Shown here: positions 53,024-60,686 of the stretch, in pieces
How the letters are laid out: every line of letters begins with the position of its first letter
Numbering within the stretch: the stretch's first letter is position 1
Assembly (NCBI RefSeq): GCF_026898135.2
Contig: NZ_CP114035.2
Coordinates: 1,777,501 to 1,841,500 of the forward strand
Direction: 5' to 3'
DNA from: Pseudomonas fortuita
GTDB lineage: Bacteria; Pseudomonadota; Gammaproteobacteria; Pseudomonadales; Pseudomonadaceae
Length of the DNA stretch: 64,000 bases
The notes under the pieces: model-generated
Seen by the model: the letters and a program-made list of their open reading frames with translations, nothing else
Database searches by the model: none
Told to the model about the DNA's origin: nothing
Translations under genes and position numbers: made by a program

Positions 53024-54151
53024 ATGGGAACCATCACGCAGCGCAAGCGCAAGGACGGGTCTTCGGGCTTTACGGCCCAGATCCGAATCATGAAGGAAGG
53101 TAAGGCAGTTTATCAGGAAAGCCAGACGTTCGACCGGAAGGCGACGGCGCAGGCCTGGATCAGGAAGCGTGAGGCCGAACTGTACGAGCCGGGCGCCATC
53201 GAGAAAGCCAAACGGAAGGGCGTGACGGTCAAGCAGATGATTGACCAGTACCTGGCCGAGTACGAGAAGCTGCGGCCGCTGGGCAAGACCAAGCGTGCAA
53301 CCCTCAAGGCTATTGGTGAAAGCTGGCTTGGCGAGGTTGCAGACCAAGACCTGACCAGCCAGAAGCTGGTTGACTACGCCATGGACCGGATCGAGAAGGA
53401 CGGCATCCAGCCACAGACGGTCGGCAATGATCTGGCGCACCTCGGTGCCGTACTGTCCGTGGCCAGGCCGGCCTGGGGCTATGAGGTTGATCCGCTGGCC
53501 ATGCCTGACGCCCGGCGCGTATTAAAGAAGCTGGGCGCCGTGACCAAAAGCGTTGAGCGCAACCGCCGACCGACCAAGGATGAACTCGAAAAGCTGATCA
53601 AGTACTTCCAGAAGGTGCGCGATGCCAGGCGCCAAGAGATCGACATGGTGCGGGTGGTGGTCTTCGCGCTGTTCTCCACCCGGCGCCAGGAAGAGATCAC
53701 CCGGATTCGCTGGGCTGCGCTCGATGACCAGGAGCAATCGGCGCTGATCACCGACATGAAGAACCCGGGCCAGAAGTACGGCAACGACGTGTGGTGCCAC
53801 ATGCCCGACGAGGCATGGCGCATTTTGCAGTCCATGCCAAAGGTTGCCGACGAGGTGTTTCCGTACAACTCCAGGTCGATATCGGCGTCCTTCACCAGGG
53901 CCTGTCATTTCCTTCAGATTGAAGACCTTCACTTCCACGACCTGCGCCACGATGGCGTAAGCCGTCTGTTCGAAAAAGGGTGGGATATTCCGCGCGTGGC
54001 CAGCGTGTCGGGCCACCGGGATTGGAACTCGATGCGGCGCTATACGCACCTGCGGGGGAAGGGAGACCCCTATGAGGGGTGGGAGATGCTGGAAGAGGTT
54101 GTAACGGGCCCCGTTATCGAGGCCCAAAAGAGGGTCAAGAGACACGCCTGA
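53024..54151 (+). CDS. int: Tyrosine integrase, dusA-associated family
   Basis: A 375-residue site-specific recombinase. The start MGTITQRKRKDGSSGFTAQI is the arm-binding domain typical of dusA-associated integrases. A SAM-like core-binding domain follows. The catalytic residues are Arg in ALFSTRRQEEITRIRW, His-x-x-Arg in FHDLRHDGVSRL, His in VSGHRDWNSM and Tyr in RRYTHL. It integrates and excises the element at dusA. There is no clear ribosome site before the ATG. The 3' end overlaps the convergent prtN-like gene by 17 bases. Confidence 0.95.
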   Translation: MGTITQRKRKDGSSGFTAQIRIMKEGKAVYQESQTFDRKATAQAWIRKREAELYEPGAIEKAKRKGVTVKQMIDQYLAEYEKLRPLGKTKRATLKAIGESWLGEVADQDLTSQKLVDYAMDRIEKDGIQPQTVGNDLAHLGAVLSVARPAWGYEVDPLAMPDARRVLKKLGAVTKSVERNRRPTKDELEKLIKYFQKVRDARRQEIDMVRVVVFALFSTRRQEEITRIRWAALDDQEQSALITDMKNPGQKYGNDVWCHMPDEAWRILQSMPKVADEVFPYNSRSISASFTRACHFLQIEDLHFHDLRHDGVSRLFEKGWDIPRVASVSGHRDWNSMRRYTHLRGKGDPYEGWEMLEEVVTGPVIEAQKRVKRHA

Positions 54152-54413
54152 GGCCGCGACCCATGAGCTTGTCCTGCTCGGCTTTAGCCTTCTCGCGCTG
54201 GTTGTCGATGTAGGCGGCCAGGTCCGTCAGGTGCACACCGCGTGCGCCTTTCTGGCTGGGCTCCATCCACACCAGCGGCAAGTTGATTTCGCCCCGGGCC
54301 ACCTTGGCCTTGAGCTTGGTTGGGGTGATATCGAAGTAGTCCTTGCAGACCAGGTCGATTGGGATGATGGCCTGGCCGTTGTACTGGGCCATCAGCAGGA
54401 AGGCGGTATTCAT
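54135..54413 (-). CDS. PrtN-family (pyocin activator-like) DNA-binding protein
   Basis: A 92-residue protein. MNTAFLLMAQYNGQAIIPID, DLVCKDYFDITPTKL and GARGVHLTDLAAYID match the P. aeruginosa pyocin activator PrtN over most of its length. The fold resembles small winged-helix proteins of the excisionase kind. In pyocin clusters PrtN activates late genes; beside an integrase it may instead act as an excision factor or early regulator. It is convergent with int and is the last gene of the leftward operon. Confidence 0.8.
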   Translation of the reverse strand: MNTAFLLMAQYNGQAIIPIDLVCKDYFDITPTKLKAKVARGEINLPLVWMEPSQKGARGVHLTDLAAYIDNQREKAKAEQDKLMGRGLRRVS

Positions 54414-54523
54414 GTTGTTCTCCACGCCGCCGGTGGCGGCAGGTTGGTGGTCAGGCTGCTGGCGCAGGCTCGACACGTGCCTCGCCCGCGCATGTCTGCG
54501 AGCTTGCGTTGTAGGGGGAGGGG

Positions 54524-55006
54524 TTAGGCTGCCGGGCGTTTCATGAAGGTGATCCAGTGCGTCTTTTCGCGCTTGCCGGACTTGTGGCCGAACAGGGGCT
54601 TCTCATCGGTGAGGGCCAACAGCTCGCTGACCAGCACCTGGGTTTCGTTCCACTTGAAGATCAGGATTCCCTCGGGCTTCAGTACGCGGAAGCACTCGGC
54701 GAAGCCCTGGCGGATGTCCTCCCGCCAGTCGCTGGTCAGCAGTCCGTACTTGGCGCGCATCCAGCTATCGACGCCGGCCCGGGTTAGGTGCGGCGGATCG
54801 AACACGACCAGGCGGAAGGTTGAGGCCTCGAAGGGCAGGCTACGGAAGTCCATCAGCACATCGGGCTCAACCTTCAGCACCCGGCCGTCGCAGAGCAGGT
54901 GCTCTTCGTCGCGGATGTCACCGAACAGGGCGCGCTGGTCTTCTTTGTCGAACCACATCATGCGGCTGGCGCTGCAAGGGTCGAGCACTTTAGCTGCAGC
55001 ACTCAT
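54524..55006 (-). CDS. SAM-dependent methyltransferase with DPPH motif
   Basis: A 160-residue class I methyltransferase. Motif I-like DPCSASRMMWF is at the start, the catalytic-type FDPPHLTRAGVDSW near residue 70, and FRVLKPEGILIFKWNE the following strand. DPPH resembles the (D/N)PP(Y/F/H) motif of amino-DNA methyltransferases. The order (motif I first, no recognition domain) and small size suggest a phage DNA or small-substrate methylase; the target is unknown. No restriction gene is nearby. Its ATG overlaps the preceding short ORF. Confidence 0.75.
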   Translation of the reverse strand: MSAAAKVLDPCSASRMMWFDKEDQRALFGDIRDEEHLLCDGRVLKVEPDVLMDFRSLPFEASTFRLVVFDPPHLTRAGVDSWMRAKYGLLTSDWREDIRQGFAECFRVLKPEGILIFKWNETQVLVSELLALTDEKPLFGHKSGKREKTHWITFMKRPAA

Positions 55007-55056
55007 CGCGGCCCCCTGTATATCAGGTAGGCCATGTACATCAGGGGCAGGATCAT
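55003..55056 (-). CDS. 17-residue hydrophobic peptide, translationally coupled
   Basis: The peptide is MILPLMYMAYLIYRGPR: a single hydrophobic stretch with a basic end, the make-up of a tiny membrane protein. Its ATG overlaps the stop of the upstream NinX-like gene (ATGA), and its own TGA overlaps the ATG of the methyltransferase gene (ATGA). GAGCT lies upstream of the start. The double coupling favours real translation, either for the peptide itself or to carry ribosomes on. Confidence 0.5.
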   Translation of the reverse strand: MILPLMYMAYLIYRGPR

Positions 55057-55448
55057 GGCATCAGCTCCTTCGGCACCTGGACGGTATCGCCGCGGATGAG
55101 TTCGACGATGGACCGGCCCACCGCTACTGGCGTCGTATCCCCCCAGCCTTCACCCTCACGGCACGAGCCAGGCCGCCACGTGATGGCAACACTCTCGCCG
55201 TCCGCGCTACGCTCTAGCAAGCGCACGTACTTGTCTTGCAGGGCGCCGGCCAGGGACCAGTCCTCCCATGGGTTATAGCGCTTGGTGTGCTCGATGGCCT
55301 GGCCCCGGTACCGGGCGAACACCCGCCATGGCACGCCGTTGTACCCGGGAGGTTCCAGGTACACATCCAGCCCTTCGGCCTTGCCGACAGCCCATCCCAG
55401 CGCCTCACCGACCAGCTCCGCCGTAGTCACTTCGATCAGGTCGGTCAT
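55053..55448 (-). CDS. NinX-like phage protein (DUF2591)
   Basis: A 131-residue protein. MTDLIEVTTAELVGEALGWA and the middle WSLAGALQDKYVRLLE resemble the DUF2591/NinX family of lambdoid and Pseudomonas phages, whose function is unknown. Its ATG overlaps the stop of the gene before it (ATGA), and its stop overlaps the 17-residue ORF. Confidence 0.7.
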   Translation of the reverse strand: MTDLIEVTTAELVGEALGWAVGKAEGLDVYLEPPGYNGVPWRVFARYRGQAIEHTKRYNPWEDWSLAGALQDKYVRLLERSADGESVAITWRPGSCREGEGWGDTTPVAVGRSIVELIRGDTVQVPKELMP

Positions 55449-55819
55449 GGAGTCACCTGCTTATTGCTTGCGCGAAGAGCGCTAACCGCATCAAGCATCA
55501 CGGCAATTTCTTCGTCAGTCAGCCTTTCAGTTCTGTAGGTAAGAGTATTGAAATCTGAGCGGTTCTTATCAGCGCGAATTTCCGCGCTATCCTTGCCAGT
55601 GATCGGGGTGATGGTCGGTCCGTAGCTAGCTCCGATCTCTCGCCCGTATTGCTTGTTGAATCGGCGCCCACGGTCACTGACGATGATCTGGGTAGCTGTA
55701 ACGCGTTCAACCGTAGTGATGCTCTTGCGTCGACCAATACCTTTCTCAGTGATCACCACGCCGGCTCCGGCCTTCAGCCCTTGGCGCCAGGCCTTGGCTT
55801 TCTCGAAATCTTCGCTCAC
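55445..55819 (-). CDS. Phage hypothetical protein
   Basis: A 124-residue basic protein. The start MSEDFEKAKAWRQGLKAGAG is helical, and KGIGRRKSITTVERVTATQI followed by IIVSDRGRRFNKQYGREIGA looks like a small beta-barrel of the RNA- or DNA-binding kind. The tail is helical (TDEEIAVMLDAVSALRASN). Not recognised. The start is GTG, in a GTGA overlap with the preceding stop. Confidence 0.65.
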   Translation of the reverse strand: MSEDFEKAKAWRQGLKAGAGVVITEKGIGRRKSITTVERVTATQIIVSDRGRRFNKQYGREIGASYGPTITPITGKDSAEIRADKNRSDFNTLTYRTERLTDEEIAVMLDAVSALRASNKQVTP

Positions 55820-56082
55820 AGCTGATACCTCTCATCAATCCAGCGCCCAGGCGCCAGTGCGGGTGTAGGTTCGGGTTGTGTTTCGTGCGGGGAGAGCTGG
55901 CGCTGGTTGCCGGCCTGCAGCTGGCTGTCGGGAATGCAGCTGATGCCGCCTGGCGAGCTGAAGCCGTAGAGCCAACAGGTAGCGCCGCGCTCATCGTCAT
56001 GGAATACGCGCACTCCATGGGGCAACGGATCTGCGCTGGCGCCAGTGGCCAGCAGCAGGAGACAGAGGACGAGGCGGGTCAT
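55816..56082 (-). CDS. Small exported phage protein
   Basis: An 88-residue protein with signal peptide MTRLVLCLLLLATGASA, cut before DPLPHGVRV. The mature part has two Cys (ATCWLYGF and GGISCIPDS) that could form a disulfide in the periplasm, and a Pro-rich end. No family is recognised; an early-gene exported protein might act in exclusion or envelope change, which is inference. ATGA overlap with the gene before it. Confidence 0.65.
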   Translation of the reverse strand: MTRLVLCLLLLATGASADPLPHGVRVFHDDERGATCWLYGFSSPGGISCIPDSQLQAGNQRQLSPHETQPEPTPALAPGRWIDERYQL

Positions 56083-56267
56083 TCCTTCACCTTGATCGTC
56101 ACGTCGTCATGAATCCACTCGATGTCGAGTAGGTCGTCTTCGGTGATCTGGTCTTCCCGGGTGTCGTTCATGCTCACCAGGTCCTGCACCTCATCGTCAG
56201 GTACGTTTTTCATGACCTTGCGGAAGTTCACGACTGCCTTGCCGGTCAGGATGATTGTTTTGCCCAC
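56079..56267 (-). CDS. Small acidic phage protein
   Basis: A 62-residue acidic protein: GKTIILTGKAVVNFRKVMKN, then DDEVQDLVSMNDTREDQITE. The GTG at 56267 is chosen because AAGGA lies 7 bases upstream; an ATG at 56339 would add 24 residues without a site. Charge and size recall DNA-mimic or inhibitor proteins, but this is only a general likeness. First gene of the overlapping chain. Confidence 0.6.
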   Translation of the reverse strand: MGKTIILTGKAVVNFRKVMKNVPDDEVQDLVSMNDTREDQITEDDLLDIEWIHDDVTIKVKE

Positions 56268-56374
56268 GGCAGATCCTTGGCCGCCATATCGCGGCAGTGA
56301 ATAGAGGGGAGAGGGGTTAGGAGCATTGGTGATGGCCAATAGTCTGATTCAGATCACGAAACAGGCAGGTGGGG

Positions 56375-56402
56375 TTGCGAACCGCTTCGGTTTGGCTATG
56401 GT
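56375..56402 (+). promoter_or_regulatory. Sigma-70-like promoter for the 56.44-kb gene
   Basis: TTGCGA at 56375-56380 and TATGGT at 56397-56402 with a 16-base spacer. The spacer region contains AACCG-CTT-CGGTT, a possible operator. Confidence 0.35.
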
Positions 56403-56439
56403 GGGTTGATGCATACAACTGAAGTCGAAGGAGGACGGC

Positions 56440-56742
56440 ATGAGAATTCGCGGTGATGTTTTTTGGTCTTGGGCTGACCCGACGCTTCACCATAGGACTC
56501 ATGACGAAACACTCGACGATGGAACGTTCATAGATGTCCAAGTGCGACTGTCGCGCACGGGCAACACGCAGATGTTCCTCGGCGTTTATGCGGCGGGTGG
56601 AGCTCCCCTCCACGAAGAGGCGTTCGACTCTCGTCCAGGCGAGTCGATGACCAGGGCATTAGCGTGGGGCGTGGGGCGTGCTCGCCGAATCGCCACCGAG
56701 GGCCTGGCTGCAACGGACAAGCACGCGGCCTGCTCGAAATAG
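56440..56742 (+). CDS. Phage hypothetical protein, opposite strand
   Basis: A 100-residue protein starting MRIRGDVFWSWADPTLHHRT, with a strong GGAGG 6 bases before the ATG. The middle (FIDVQVRLSRTGNTQMFLGV) is beta-rich and the end helical. Not recognised. It runs against the leftward operon and has its own promoter-like element, the arrangement of a cargo (moron) gene. Confidence 0.65.
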   Translation: MRIRGDVFWSWADPTLHHRTHDETLDDGTFIDVQVRLSRTGNTQMFLGVYAAGGAPLHEEAFDSRPGESMTRALAWGVGRARRIATEGLAATDKHAACSK

Positions 56743-56782
56743 AGGGGCGAGGGGTTACAGCTGGGTGGAGTACAAATGTGCT

Positions 56783-57679
56783 CTACGTGCTGGGCTGAGC
56801 GAAGGCGCCTTTGAATTGTTGCTCCAGGTCTCGGACCTCGCGCTCTAGATCAAGGAGGTCGACGCTATCTTCACGTTGGCCGCGGCCGAGCAATGAATCG
56901 CCGTATTGCCCAATGGCGGTGGCTGCTCGATCCAGCAAGTCTTGGATCTCAGGCGCCCGCACTGCTCCAAGTGGCGCACCTTGTTTGCCTGGCACGCTCG
57001 GCTCTGCGCTGGCGGATAGGGCGGCGTTGAGTTGGTGGCAAGCCGCCACAGCGGCAGCGTACTGAACCCCAGCCGACTTCGATTCGATGATTCGACGCAG
57101 GACTTCCAAGGCATTGCGCGAAGCGTCACCCTGTTCGGCCAGCTGGGCGCCCAAGGTTACGGCCGTTTCTTGCCACTTTGTGGTGGCTTCCTGCTCCAGC
57201 TTCAGTGCTTCGCGCAGCCGCTCAACCTCCCCAGAATCGGCGCGGGTGTAGAGGGGTATCATCTGAATGCCCTCTCTCTGCAAGTCGCTCGCATAATCGG
57301 CATGAGTGGTGAACTCCTTGCCGTCGTCGTGAGCCCAGCCATAGGGCTGGCCCTGGTTCTGCTCGGCAGGCGCTAAGCCGGACATCGGTCCCAGGCCCAC
57401 AATCGGCAGCCCAGTCGCTGCCACATCCCGCTCTGCCTCTTCATTGGTCCACCAGAAGGCAGTACCAACCATCCAGGCTATAGGCTCGGGGTGGGGCTGC
57501 GGGGCTGGCTCATTGCAGGGCTCGCAAAGATGCTGGATGGCTTGTTCCTGAAGTTCGTCGAGCGGCATCTGCAGAAGGGCGACGCTGTTAAGCCACTCGC
57601 GCGGCACGCTTACCATATCGATGATCCCCTCGATATGGTCATGCTGCTCGATGGTGCTGGATCGGTTTTCTGTGGGCAT
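56783..57679 (-). CDS. Phage hypothetical protein with coiled coil
   Basis: A 298-residue protein. The first third has CEPCNEPAPQPHPEPIAWMV and FWWTNEEAERDVAATG, a pattern seen in many Pseudomonas phage early proteins. The middle is a coiled coil (EVERLREALKLEQEATTKWQ), and the end has a second helix (DLEREVRDLEQQFKGAF). Function unknown. It starts 22 bases after the C5 methyltransferase stop. Confidence 0.7.
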   Translation of the reverse strand: MPTENRSSTIEQHDHIEGIIDMVSVPREWLNSVALLQMPLDELQEQAIQHLCEPCNEPAPQPHPEPIAWMVGTAFWWTNEEAERDVAATGLPIVGLGPMSGLAPAEQNQGQPYGWAHDDGKEFTTHADYASDLQREGIQMIPLYTRADSGEVERLREALKLEQEATTKWQETAVTLGAQLAEQGDASRNALEVLRRIIESKSAGVQYAAAVAACHQLNAALSASAEPSVPGKQGAPLGAVRAPEIQDLLDRAATAIGQYGDSLLGRGQREDSVDLLDLEREVRDLEQQFKGAFAQPST

Positions 57680-57700
57680 GGGTGTCTCCTGCTGGCAACG

Positions 57701-59593
57701 TCAGGCCGCCAGGCGCTGGTAGAGTTCGATGAGGTCGGATGCGTTCGCCGCGACAAGGGCCCGGGCTTCGTCCTTGCAGACACTGTTGCCCAGCAGCTTC
57801 ACCTGGTCAGTCTTGCTGATGGCTTTCCAGTGCAGCTGGCCGGTCACTTCATCGAGGAACAGGCCTCGGTCGATGATGTAGTCCGGTCGGAAGCCTTGGG
57901 CGCGTTTCAGCTCGTGCGGTTGCAGCATGCGCAGGGTAATGTCGATCAGCACGTAGTCACCGACCATGACGATATCGGCGTGCTCGGTGAAGTGCTGCGG
58001 CAGGTATTTTCGGAGGAACGCCGCGCACTTGCGGGCACCGGCCAGTTGCTCATCTGTCAGCGTGTGGCTGTGCAACTGGACGACTTCGACCACAGCCATG
58101 CGATCCTTCGACGGGATCGTGTGGACCGGCTCACGAAGTGAGATCCCGTCCTTCTCGGCACCGTAGTACTTCACCATGTAGGCAGTGACCAGACGCTGAT
58201 TTGAGCCTTTGCCCAGGACGGTCGAGAACGGATCGTCCGCTGCACGGCCGTCGCCCTTGTAGAAGCCGCCGTTGGCCTGCTCCAAGTGGGCGGATGCAAC
58301 AGCGTGGTGACCGCTGTTTTGCGTGATGCAGCTGAGAGGGCCGTTTGCGGCAGCACCCACGCAGCCTTTGCGTAACGTTACCAGGGAGGCCGAAACCAGT
58401 GCCTGCTCGCCGCGATTGGCGCCTGTCACCGTCATGGCAGGGTCCGTGGCAGGGTAGCCTGATCGATCGCCATGGTGCGTCAGGTGTGTCAGATGCGCGC
58501 CGACCAACGCAAAGTGGCCTCCCTTGACTTGAGCAACTTGGGTTCGCAGTGGCTCAAGAGTGTCGAAAGTGCGCTGGGTCGACCCATTCGCATGCTCAGT
58601 AAGGCATCCCGCCATCGCCATCGTCGGCTGAACCAGGGCGTGATGGGTACCGCCACCGCTGATGGTCGAGGCTGGCTCACCGACGCTGTGCGTGCTGGTG
58701 TGCGACTTCGAGGTTCCGCGCAGCGGGACTATGAACGGGTCGTTGCAGGCCAGGGTGTGCCGCCACAGGCCTTTGGCGATACGGTTCATTGTGTTTTCGA
58801 CCAGAGCGTCGTCCCGGAAGATCGTGCGGCCCTGCAGTTCCCAGTCGATGCATTCGGCGGCGGATCGCCAGGCTTTCTGACCCTTGCCCGGGTTCTTGTG
58901 GTGTGTCGGTGCCGGCCAGACGATGGGCTTGCCATCGCGCCGCGCGATGCCGTAAAGGCGCTTGCGGATCGTTGGCGCGCCCTGATCGGCCGCGACGCGC
59001 ACCTGGTGCTCGAAGTTGTAGCGAAGGCCTCGCACCAGTGCTTCCTTGGGTACGTGGTCGCCGATTTCGGCCAAGATCTCAGGCAGGTCTGGGTGATCCT
59101 CTGGAATCCCCTTGCCCAGGACGTTCACGAACGCTTGGAATGTCCGGCCCTTTTCGGCTTTGACCGGCTTGCCCTCATCGTCGAGCGGCCCCCAGTCGGC
59201 GAACTCTTCCACGTTTTCAAGGAAGATCAGTCGCGGACGAGTCTGGTATGCCCAGCGAATGATCACCCATGCGAGGCCGCGAATCTTGCGGTCACGGGGT
59301 TTCCCGCCCTTGGCCTTGCTGTGGTGCCGGCAGTCGGGCGAAGCCCACAAGATGCCGACCGGCTGCCCCTTCGTTGCCAGGATCGGATCGACTTCGAACA
59401 CGTCTGCAACGTAGTGCTCGGTCTGCTGGTGGTTGGCGCGGTGCACAGCCAGGGCGATCGGGTTGTGGTTCACCGCCACATCCGGTTCGCGGTACGCCTC
59501 AGCGATTCCGCTGCTGGCGCCGCCTCCGCCGGCGAAGAGATCGACGACCAGCTCCTTTTCGAAGGGCAGGGCGAGGGAGGTCATACAGGTCAT
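57701..59593 (-). CDS. C5-cytosine DNA methyltransferase
   Basis: A 630-residue enzyme, larger than Dcm. Motif I is LVVDLFAGGGGASSGI. The catalytic Cys is in WASPDCRHHSKAKGG, where SPDC replaces the usual PPCQ. Motif VI is IFLENVEEFADWG, and motif X KLLGNSVCKDEARALVA. A long middle part holds repeated Thr/His-rich segments and the target-recognition domain. It methylates cytosine in the phage and host genome, probably against host restriction; no endonuclease gene is nearby. The start at 59593 has AGGA 8 bases upstream. Confidence 0.92.
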   Translation of the reverse strand: MTCMTSLALPFEKELVVDLFAGGGGASSGIAEAYREPDVAVNHNPIALAVHRANHQQTEHYVADVFEVDPILATKGQPVGILWASPDCRHHSKAKGGKPRDRKIRGLAWVIIRWAYQTRPRLIFLENVEEFADWGPLDDEGKPVKAEKGRTFQAFVNVLGKGIPEDHPDLPEILAEIGDHVPKEALVRGLRYNFEHQVRVAADQGAPTIRKRLYGIARRDGKPIVWPAPTHHKNPGKGQKAWRSAAECIDWELQGRTIFRDDALVENTMNRIAKGLWRHTLACNDPFIVPLRGTSKSHTSTHSVGEPASTISGGGTHHALVQPTMAMAGCLTEHANGSTQRTFDTLEPLRTQVAQVKGGHFALVGAHLTHLTHHGDRSGYPATDPAMTVTGANRGEQALVSASLVTLRKGCVGAAANGPLSCITQNSGHHAVASAHLEQANGGFYKGDGRAADDPFSTVLGKGSNQRLVTAYMVKYYGAEKDGISLREPVHTIPSKDRMAVVEVVQLHSHTLTDEQLAGARKCAAFLRKYLPQHFTEHADIVMVGDYVLIDITLRMLQPHELKRAQGFRPDYIIDRGLFLDEVTGQLHWKAISKTDQVKLLGNSVCKDEARALVAANASDLIELYQRLAA

Positions 59594-59651
59594 GTTGTGG
59601 TCCTTGCGTGCAGGCGCCGCCCTCGCCGGGGTGGCGTTTATTAGTGGCAAT

Positions 59652-59680
59652 TTGATGTCGTTTGGTCTATTGCTTGTGAT
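59652..59680 (+). promoter_or_regulatory. Sigma-70-like promoter for the 59.7-kb gene
   Basis: TTGATG at 59652-59657 and TGTGAT at 59675-59680, spacer 17 bases, 25 bases before the gene start. Confidence 0.4.
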
Positions 59681-59705
59681 TCCAGACCAGCGAGTTGAAT
59701 CCCCG

Positions 59706-59927
59706 ATGGACCGCGAGCCAACAAACCAGGAAGTCGCAGCAGTTCTCGGAATTGATGAGGATCAGGTTGCTAAGTATCGTCGGGAGGCTGTGCTATTGGG
59801 CGACGGTTCCTGGCTGATCCACTTTTCCTACGACATGCCGCGAGAGCTGCGGCACAGCTTCACCGGTAGCTTCACGGCGATCGTCGAATGCGTTGCAACT
59901 TGTGTTGACGCCCGCTCAGTCGACTGA
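59706..59927 (+). CDS. Small HTH-like phage protein, opposite strand
   Basis: A 73-residue protein. TNQEVAAVLGIDEDQVAKYR has the spacing of a helix-turn-helix, followed by a beta-rich end (SWLIHFSYDMPRELRH). It could be a small DNA-binding protein. An ATG at 59655 is in frame but would overlap the promoter-like element. It is divergent from the C5 methyltransferase gene, whose expression it might affect; this is inference. Confidence 0.5.
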   Translation: MDREPTNQEVAAVLGIDEDQVAKYRREAVLLGDGSWLIHFSYDMPRELRHSFTGSFTAIVECVATCVDARSVD

Positions 59928-59950
59928 GGCGGGCGGGTAGCGCCGGAGGG

Positions 59951-60574
59951 TCACGGGCAGTTGTTCGCGCCGCAGTTCTGGCAGTCGTTGAGGAATCGGC
60001 CGTCCCAGCTGATGAAGCGTCCGCAGCCATGGCAGTTGAGCGGTCGGTCACAGGGCTTGCGCTGCTTCCGCGGCTTCGCTATCTCAATGCCGGTGCCACG
60101 GAGGGCTTCTTTGATATTCACGTCCCGCTTATGCACCAGGCGCCTGGCCTTGGCCTCAAGGTAAGACAAGGGCCAGATCACCGCTTCCTCTGGAGTGTTG
60201 CCGATCGCTTTGGCAGCCTCGAAGGTGAGGTGATGTGCCTTCTCGAATCGGAAGGTGTGGCCTATTGGCCACCTGGCCAAGGCAATGTCGTTCCCGTTCC
60301 AGTGCCCAGGGATCTGCAGGACAACAGTGCATCCCGGGGTCAGGTGGTCGCGGGCTTCATCCAGGCTGATGTACTGATGATCGACGCCAACGTGTGCGCG
60401 GGCGTCAACGTAGTCTTTTGGCCCAGGGATGTCGGTATCGCGATGGCTGCAGGCCTGCTCTTGCGTGAAAACCTCGGCCTTGTCGAGGCTGGTGGTGTAC
60501 CCGCCGCCCAGGGCCCAGAACATGAGGCCGTCACCGACATGGCTCCGACTGTCCTGAAGGTAGAATTGGCTCAT
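59951..60574 (-). CDS. Phage protein with C-terminal zinc ribbon
   Basis: A 207-residue protein. The start MSQFYLQDSRSHVGDGLMFW and SLDKAEVFTQEQA recur in Pseudomonas phage proteins of unknown role. A basic stretch (AKPRKQRKPCDR) leads to a C-terminal zinc ribbon: CHGCGRF near the end, then DCQNCGANNC. A nucleic-acid-binding role is plausible. GGAG lies 6 bases before the ATG. Confidence 0.7.
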   Translation of the reverse strand: MSQFYLQDSRSHVGDGLMFWALGGGYTTSLDKAEVFTQEQACSHRDTDIPGPKDYVDARAHVGVDHQYISLDEARDHLTPGCTVVLQIPGHWNGNDIALARWPIGHTFRFEKAHHLTFEAAKAIGNTPEEAVIWPLSYLEAKARRLVHKRDVNIKEALRGTGIEIAKPRKQRKPCDRPLNCHGCGRFISWDGRFLNDCQNCGANNCP

Positions 60575-60621
60575 GGCTTTCTCCATGCATGCGCCGCCCT
60601 CCGTGGCCGGATGCGGCATGG

Positions 60622-60670
60622 TTGAGTTTTCTTTGATGGTGCGGTATGACGAAGAACCATCAAGACCGCA
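60622..60670 (+). promoter_or_regulatory. Promoter with interleaved inverted repeats
   Basis: TTGAGT at 60622-60627 and TATGAC at 60645-60650, spacer 17 bases, 37 bases before the gene at 60687. TTGATGGT at 60633-60640 pairs with ACCATCAA at 60656-60663, and GCGGT at 60641-60645 with ACCGC at 60666-60670; both pairs bracket the -10 box. This looks like an operator. Confidence 0.5.
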
Positions 60671-60686
60671 TAGCGAGGGCAAGGGG

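Noticed and set aside
57701..59593. A restriction-modification system
   Set aside because: Only methyltransferases are present; no endonuclease or specificity gene was found on either strand nearby.
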